Source: Actinomycetes bacterium
GTDB lineage: Bacteria; Actinomycetota; Acidimicrobiia; IMCC26256; Chersky-534
NCBI GenBank assembly: GCA_025463865.1
Contig: JAODBH010000081.1
Span: forward strand, 1 to 47,283
Length of the DNA: 47,283 nucleotides
Reading direction: 5' to 3'
Shown here: piece by piece, positions 43,616 through 47,283 of the stretch
How positions within the stretch are numbered: the first letter of the stretch is position 1
How the letters are laid out: the number at the start of each line of letters is the position of its first letter
The notes under the pieces: generated by a model
What the model saw: the letters and a program-made list of their open reading frames with translations, nothing else
Told to the model about the DNA's origin: nothing
Databases searched by the model: none
Made by a program: the position numbers and the translations under genes

Positions 43616-44779
43616 CTACCCGCGGGGCAGGCCGAGGATGCGCTCGGCGATGATGTTCTTCTGCACCTCGGAGGTGCCACCGGCGATCGACGCCGCCTTG
43701 CTCCAGAGCCACTGGTACTGCCATTTCCCGGCGGTTGCGTTCCCCTCGGCCCGACCCCACAACGGCGCCGCTTCGCCGAGCACGTCGAGGGCGTGATCGG
43801 CCATCGACAGGGTCATGCTCGACCAACTGAGCTTGACCACGCTCGACTCCGGTCCGGGCTGCACCCCGCGCTCGAGCCGCGACAGCGTGCGCCAGTTGTG
43901 CAACCGCAAGACGCGCAACTCGATGAACGACTGCACGAGCCCGTCGGACACCTCGGGAACGTCGAGGGTGCCGCGCTCGAGCGCCAGGGCGTAGAGCTCG
44001 TCGAGATACACCTCGTGGACGACCTGCTCCTTGAACGGGAAGGACGTGCCCCGCTCGTGCGCGAGGGTCGTGTTGGCGACCGCCCAACCCTGGTTCAGCC
44101 CACCCACCAGGTGGTCGGCCGGGACGAAGACCTCGTCGAGGAACACCTCGTTGAACTCCGCGTCCCCGGTGATCTGGGTGAGCGGACGGATCTCGATGCC
44201 GTCGGCTTCCATGTCGACGACGAGGTACGAGATGCCTTTGTGCTTCGGCAGGTCCTTGTCGGTGCGGGCCAGGCAGATGCCCCAACGGCTGTACTGCGCG
44301 TAGGAGGTCCACACCTTCTGGCCCGAGAGCAGCCAACCGCCGTCGACGGGCTCCGCGCGCGTGGACAACGACGCGAGGTCGCTCCCCGCGCCCGGCTCAC
44401 TGAAGAGCTGGCACCAGAGCTCCTCGGCGCTCAGGATCTTCGGCAACCAACGGAGCTTCTGCTCCTCGGTGCCGTGGACGAGCAGCGTGGGCCCGGCGAG
44501 ATTGATCCCGTTGCGGTTGACCGGTTGCATCGCGCGGGACCGGGCGTACTCCATGTTGAAGATCGCGACCTGGATCGGCGACGCGCCGCGACCGCCGTAC
44601 TCGGCGGGCCAGTGGATGCCGATCCACCGGTCGGCGGCGAGGCGGGCCTGCCAGGCCCGGCCCCAGTCGACCAGATCGTCGAACGTCCCGAACTCCGGCG
44701 GCGCTTCGACGTTCTCCTCGAGCCAGCTCCGCACCTCGAGCGCGAACTCGAGCTCCGACGCGTTGAACGAGAGGTCCAC
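43616..44779 (-). CDS. Acyl-CoA dehydrogenase (FadE family)
   Basis: This 387-residue FAD enzyme oxidises acyl-CoA. Characteristic blocks are LWCQLFSEPGAGSDLASLSTRAEPVDGGW, LSGQKVWTSYAQYSRWGICLART and FNEVFLDEVFVPADHLVGG. The C-terminal helical domain ends GGTSEVQKNIIAERILGLPRG. Length and layout are normal. The substrate chain is unknown. It lies 53 bases downstream of the acyl-CoA ligase on the same strand, so activation and first oxidation may be paired. Confidence 0.95.
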   Translation of the reverse strand: MDLSFNASELEFALEVRSWLEENVEAPPEFGTFDDLVDWGRAWQARLAADRWIGIHWPAEYGGRGASPIQVAIFNMEYARSRAMQPVNRNGINLAGPTLLVHGTEEQKLRWLPKILSAEELWCQLFSEPGAGSDLASLSTRAEPVDGGWLLSGQKVWTSYAQYSRWGICLARTDKDLPKHKGISYLVVDMEADGIEIRPLTQITGDAEFNEVFLDEVFVPADHLVGGLNQGWAVANTTLAHERGTSFPFKEQVVHEVYLDELYALALERGTLDVPEVSDGLVQSFIELRVLRLHNWRTLSRLERGVQPGPESSVVKLSWSSMTLSMADHALDVLGEAAPLWGRAEGNATAGKWQYQWLWSKAASIAGGTSEVQKNIIAERILGLPRG

Positions 44780-44832
44780 GACGGGAAGCTAGCGCGGAGC
44801 TCCTCGGCCGTCGGGGGCCGGATCGGCTGGCT

Positions 44833-46404
44833 TCAGACCGGGTCGGAGGCGGCGAGCTTGCGGAGCTCGTTGCGATCCGGCTTGCCCACGGGAAGCACCG
44901 GCAACGCGTCGAGGCGCACCACCCGCTCGGGCGTCTTGAAGCGGGCGACGCCGCGCGCCTCGAACCACGCGCGCGCGTCGTCGAGGCCGAACGGCTCCGT
45001 GGTCACCACGAACGCGCACACACGCTCGCCGAACACGTCGTCCGGGTACCCGACCGCGATCGCGTGCTGCACCAGCGGGTGGTCCTCGAGGACCCGTTCG
45101 ACCTCGGTGGCGGCGATGTTCTCGCCGCCCCGGATGATGATGTCCTTGATGCGGCCGACGATCGTGAGCCAACCGTCGGCGTCGACCGTGGCGATGTCCC
45201 CGGTGCGCAGCCAGCCGCGCGTGACCGCCGCACGCGTCTGGGCCGCGTCGACATACCCCGCGAAGAGCTCGGGGCCGCGCACCAGGAGCTCGCCCGGCTC
45301 TCCGGCCGGGACCGGCCGACCCGTCTCCAGGTCGACCACGCGGAGCTCGGCGTCGCCGGTGGAGCGGCCCTCGGTCTCGGCCACCCGGTCGTCGGGATCG
45401 CCGGGGCGACTGGTCGTGACGGTGGGGGCCTCGGTGGACCCGTACGTGCGCTTCACGATGCAATCGAGCGCGGCCGCGGTCTCGCGTACGAAGGCAGGGG
45501 TGACGCTGCCGGCCCCGCTCGAGATCAGGCGCAGGCTCTCGACGCGCCGGGGTGTGAACCCGGGGGCGTCGCGCAGGGCCACGAACACCGTGGTCGGGCC
45601 GATCATGAAGCTGATGCGCTCGCGGTCCACGAGCTCGAGCCCGAGCTCGGGGTTCCAGCGCTCCATCAGCACCGACTTCATCGAGGCGCAGAACGGGACG
45701 AGCAGCCCGTTGAGGAGGCCGGAGATGTGCGCGAGCGGCGCCGGCATCAGCACCGCGTCGTCGACGCCGAGGTCGTGCACCCCGGTCATCAACCGGCCCT
45801 TGTACGCCAGTCCGCGTTGTGTGTGGAGCACGCCCTTGGGCTCCGACGTCGCGCCCGACGTGAACAGCACGACCGCGAGGTCGCTCGGGCGACCCCGGTT
45901 GTCCGACGCGGGGAGCGGCACCCCGTCGGCGAGCTCCCCGAAGTGGTCGGAGGCCGCACCGCGGATGTGCTCACGCGGCAGCCAGACCTTCGGATCGAGC
46001 ACCGCAAGGGAACGCTCGATCTCCGCCGCGCCGTGGCCGTTGTGGATCGGCGCGGCGATCGCGCCGAGTCGCCAGCACGCGCGGTACAGCAGCACGGCCT
46101 CGTGCCAGTTCGGCGTCTGCCACGCCACGACGTCGTGTCGGCGCACCCCCGCGGCGCGCAGACCGCCGGCGAGGCGCGCCACGCGCTCCTCGAGCCCCGC
46201 CGCGTCCAGGCGCGCTCCGGAAGTGGCGGCGCGTTCGACATCGTCAGGGCCATCGACCGCGGGCACATCCACCAGGACGTCGCCGGACCGGAGCGCGGTG
46301 GCCTCGGTCAGGACGGTGTCGAGCGGCGGTACGTCCCAGGGTCCGCCGGGTGCGCGGTACTCGCGCTCGCGCGGATGACGGTACGAGCCGGTCAACCGGC
46401 TCAT
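44833..46404 (-). CDS. AMP-forming acyl-CoA ligase (ANL superfamily)
   Basis: This 523-residue ligase activates a carboxylate with ATP and CoA. The phosphate loop is LFTSGATSEPKGVLHT. VKRTYGSTEAPTVTTS is the adenine-site region and WLRTGDIATVDADGW the conserved Asp motif. The hinge is GRIKDIIIRGGENIAATEVE, and the C-terminal catalytic Lys lies in LPVGKPDRNELRKL. I place the start at ATG 46404 (MSRLTGSY); an upstream extension enters the divergent promoter. Substrate unknown. Confidence 0.93.
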   Translation of the reverse strand: MSRLTGSYRHPREREYRAPGGPWDVPPLDTVLTEATALRSGDVLVDVPAVDGPDDVERAATSGARLDAAGLEERVARLAGGLRAAGVRRHDVVAWQTPNWHEAVLLYRACWRLGAIAAPIHNGHGAAEIERSLAVLDPKVWLPREHIRGAASDHFGELADGVPLPASDNRGRPSDLAVVLFTSGATSEPKGVLHTQRGLAYKGRLMTGVHDLGVDDAVLMPAPLAHISGLLNGLLVPFCASMKSVLMERWNPELGLELVDRERISFMIGPTTVFVALRDAPGFTPRRVESLRLISSGAGSVTPAFVRETAAALDCIVKRTYGSTEAPTVTTSRPGDPDDRVAETEGRSTGDAELRVVDLETGRPVPAGEPGELLVRGPELFAGYVDAAQTRAAVTRGWLRTGDIATVDADGWLTIVGRIKDIIIRGGENIAATEVERVLEDHPLVQHAIAVGYPDDVFGERVCAFVVTTEPFGLDDARAWFEARGVARFKTPERVVRLDALPVLPVGKPDRNELRKLAASDPV

Positions 46405-46546
46405 CGACGTGATCCGAGGCGTCGGCTCGAACGCGCGGGCCCCGCGAGGGGTGTCGGATCCATCGGGCGCGGATGGTAGCAGCGGCCCCCGACCCGGCAG
46501 CCCGGCGGCGTGGAAGGATCGCCCGCACACGAGGAGAGGGCAACGC

Positions 46547-47283
46547 ATGAGTGAGCGCTTCGTCGACAAGGTCGTGATCATCACCGGTGCCGGTGAGGGG
46601 CTCGGCCGGGTGATGGCACGGTTGATCGCGGGTGAGGGCGGCACCGTCGTCGTCACCGGTCGGCGGCCCGACCCGCTCGCCGGGACCGTCGAGCTGGTCG
46701 AGGCCGACGGTGGTCGCTGCGTGGCCGTGCCGGCCGACGTCACCGACGAGGAGTCGGTCGCGCACCTCGTCGCCACGACCGTCGAGCGCTTCGGCCGCGT
46801 CGACGTGCTCCTCAACAACGCCTCACAGCCCGGGCGCGACCTCTACATCTGGGAGCAGACGGTCGAGAACTGGAACGCGTGCATCGCCGCGGTCGTGACC
46901 GGTCCGATGATCTGCACCCGTGAGGTGGTGAACCGGAGCATGCTCGAACGGAAGTCGGGCTCCATCGTCAACTTCTCGTCGACGGCGTCGGTCAACGGCA
47001 TCCCCCGCAAGAGCCACTACTCGGTGGCCAAGAGCGGCGTGCGCACCTTCACCAAGGTCGCGGCGCAGGAGCTCGGCCCGCACGGCATCCGGGTCAACTG
47101 CATCGTGCCCGGCGGCATCCAGACCGACCTGCTCTTCAACTACTGGAAGCGCATCGCCGACGAGCGCGGCACCACCTGGGAGGCGATCCGCGACGAGTCG
47201 GCCAAGGCCAGCCCGCTCGGCAAGGTCGCCCTGCCCGAGGAGACCGCCGCGGCGGCACTGTTCCTCGCGTCCGACGACGCCAG
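46547..47283 (+). CDS. Short-chain dehydrogenase/reductase (3' partial)
   Basis: The gene runs off the window, leaving 245 full codons. The cofactor motif is IITGAGEGLGRVMARL (TGxxxGxG), LLNNAS follows, then the catalytic Ser in IVNFSSTAS and YxxxK in HYSVAKSG. Arg in the TGRRPDP region after beta-2 suggests NADP. Standard SDRs are about 250-270 residues, so only the end is missing. GAGGAGAGGG lies upstream of the ATG. It is divergent from the acyl-CoA ligase. Confidence 0.93.
   Translation, partial: MSERFVDKVVIITGAGEGLGRVMARLIAGEGGTVVVTGRRPDPLAGTVELVEADGGRCVAVPADVTDEESVAHLVATTVERFGRVDVLLNNASQPGRDLYIWEQTVENWNACIAAVVTGPMICTREVVNRSMLERKSGSIVNFSSTASVNGIPRKSHYSVAKSGVRTFTKVAAQELGPHGIRVNCIVPGGIQTDLLFNYWKRIADERGTTWEAIRDESAKASPLGKVALPEETAAAALFLASDDA

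Overview
The window is high-GC DNA (roughly 70 percent by eye) with short gaps, many ATGA or GTGA start/stop overlaps and frequent GTG starts. It looks like a chromosomal segment of a high-GC actinobacterium. Zinc-ribbon/thiolase and CaiB-type CoA-transferase genes, DUF6458, an F420/FMN split-barrel oxidoreductase and a group 1h-type hydrogenase together suggest an environmental member of Acidimicrobiia or a relative. That placement is inference. I see no tRNA, rRNA, insertion sequence, phage gene or CRISPR array.

Layout. (1) 1-720: the tail of an unknown gene, a strong hairpin, a small membrane protein, an intergenic stretch rich in inverted repeats, and a 45-residue basic protein. (2) 755-9596: a stress island. 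A leftward DsbA-like/peroxiredoxin/Hsp20 operon diverges from a rightward small gene-dnaK-grpE-dnaJ-cbpM-clpB-thioredoxin operon. The DnaJ lacks its zinc finger and is coupled to a CbpM-like modulator instead of HspR. (3) 9571-23000: catabolic and accessory genes, including a LuxR-type regulator, a DUF35-thiolase fusion with a CoA-transferase, a TauD-like dioxygenase, an HSL-type hydrolase, a zinc alcohol dehydrogenase, a tandem CoA-transferase fusion and a split DUF35/thiolase pair. (4) 23054-37604: a leftward run of 16 tightly packed genes encoding a [NiFe] hydrogenase of the high-affinity group 1h type (hhyS, hhyL) and its maturation set. That set is a NifU-DUF5947 fusion, DUF6084, a 449-residue conserved accessory protein, an endopeptidase, a 34-residue membrane microprotein, HypC, a 78-residue protein, HypF, a SIS-HypC fusion, a GmhA-like SIS protein, HypE, HypD, HypA and His-rich HypB. 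(5) 37801-41252: an ECF nickel/cobalt transporter (fused CbiMN, CbiQ, His-tailed CbiO) divergent from a Fur-family regulator. The shared promoter has TTGCAT-N5-TTGCAT, which resembles the Nur box. (6) 41344-47283: acyl-CoA and redox metabolism (split-barrel oxidoreductase, crotonase, cyclase, acyl-CoA dehydrogenase, acyl-CoA ligase, partial SDR).

How it works together. Regions 4 and 5 form one nickel-hydrogen module. The Fur-family protein would sense nickel, CbiMNQO would import it, HypA/HypB would deliver it, HypC/D/E/F would build the Fe(CN)2CO group, the protease would trim HhyL, and HhyLS would oxidise trace H2. No iron-sulfur or quinone partner for HhyLS lies in the window. The unusual parts are two gene fusions, two HypC domains in one operon, a microprotein and several accessory proteins of unknown function. 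These are the best candidates for undescribed biology here.
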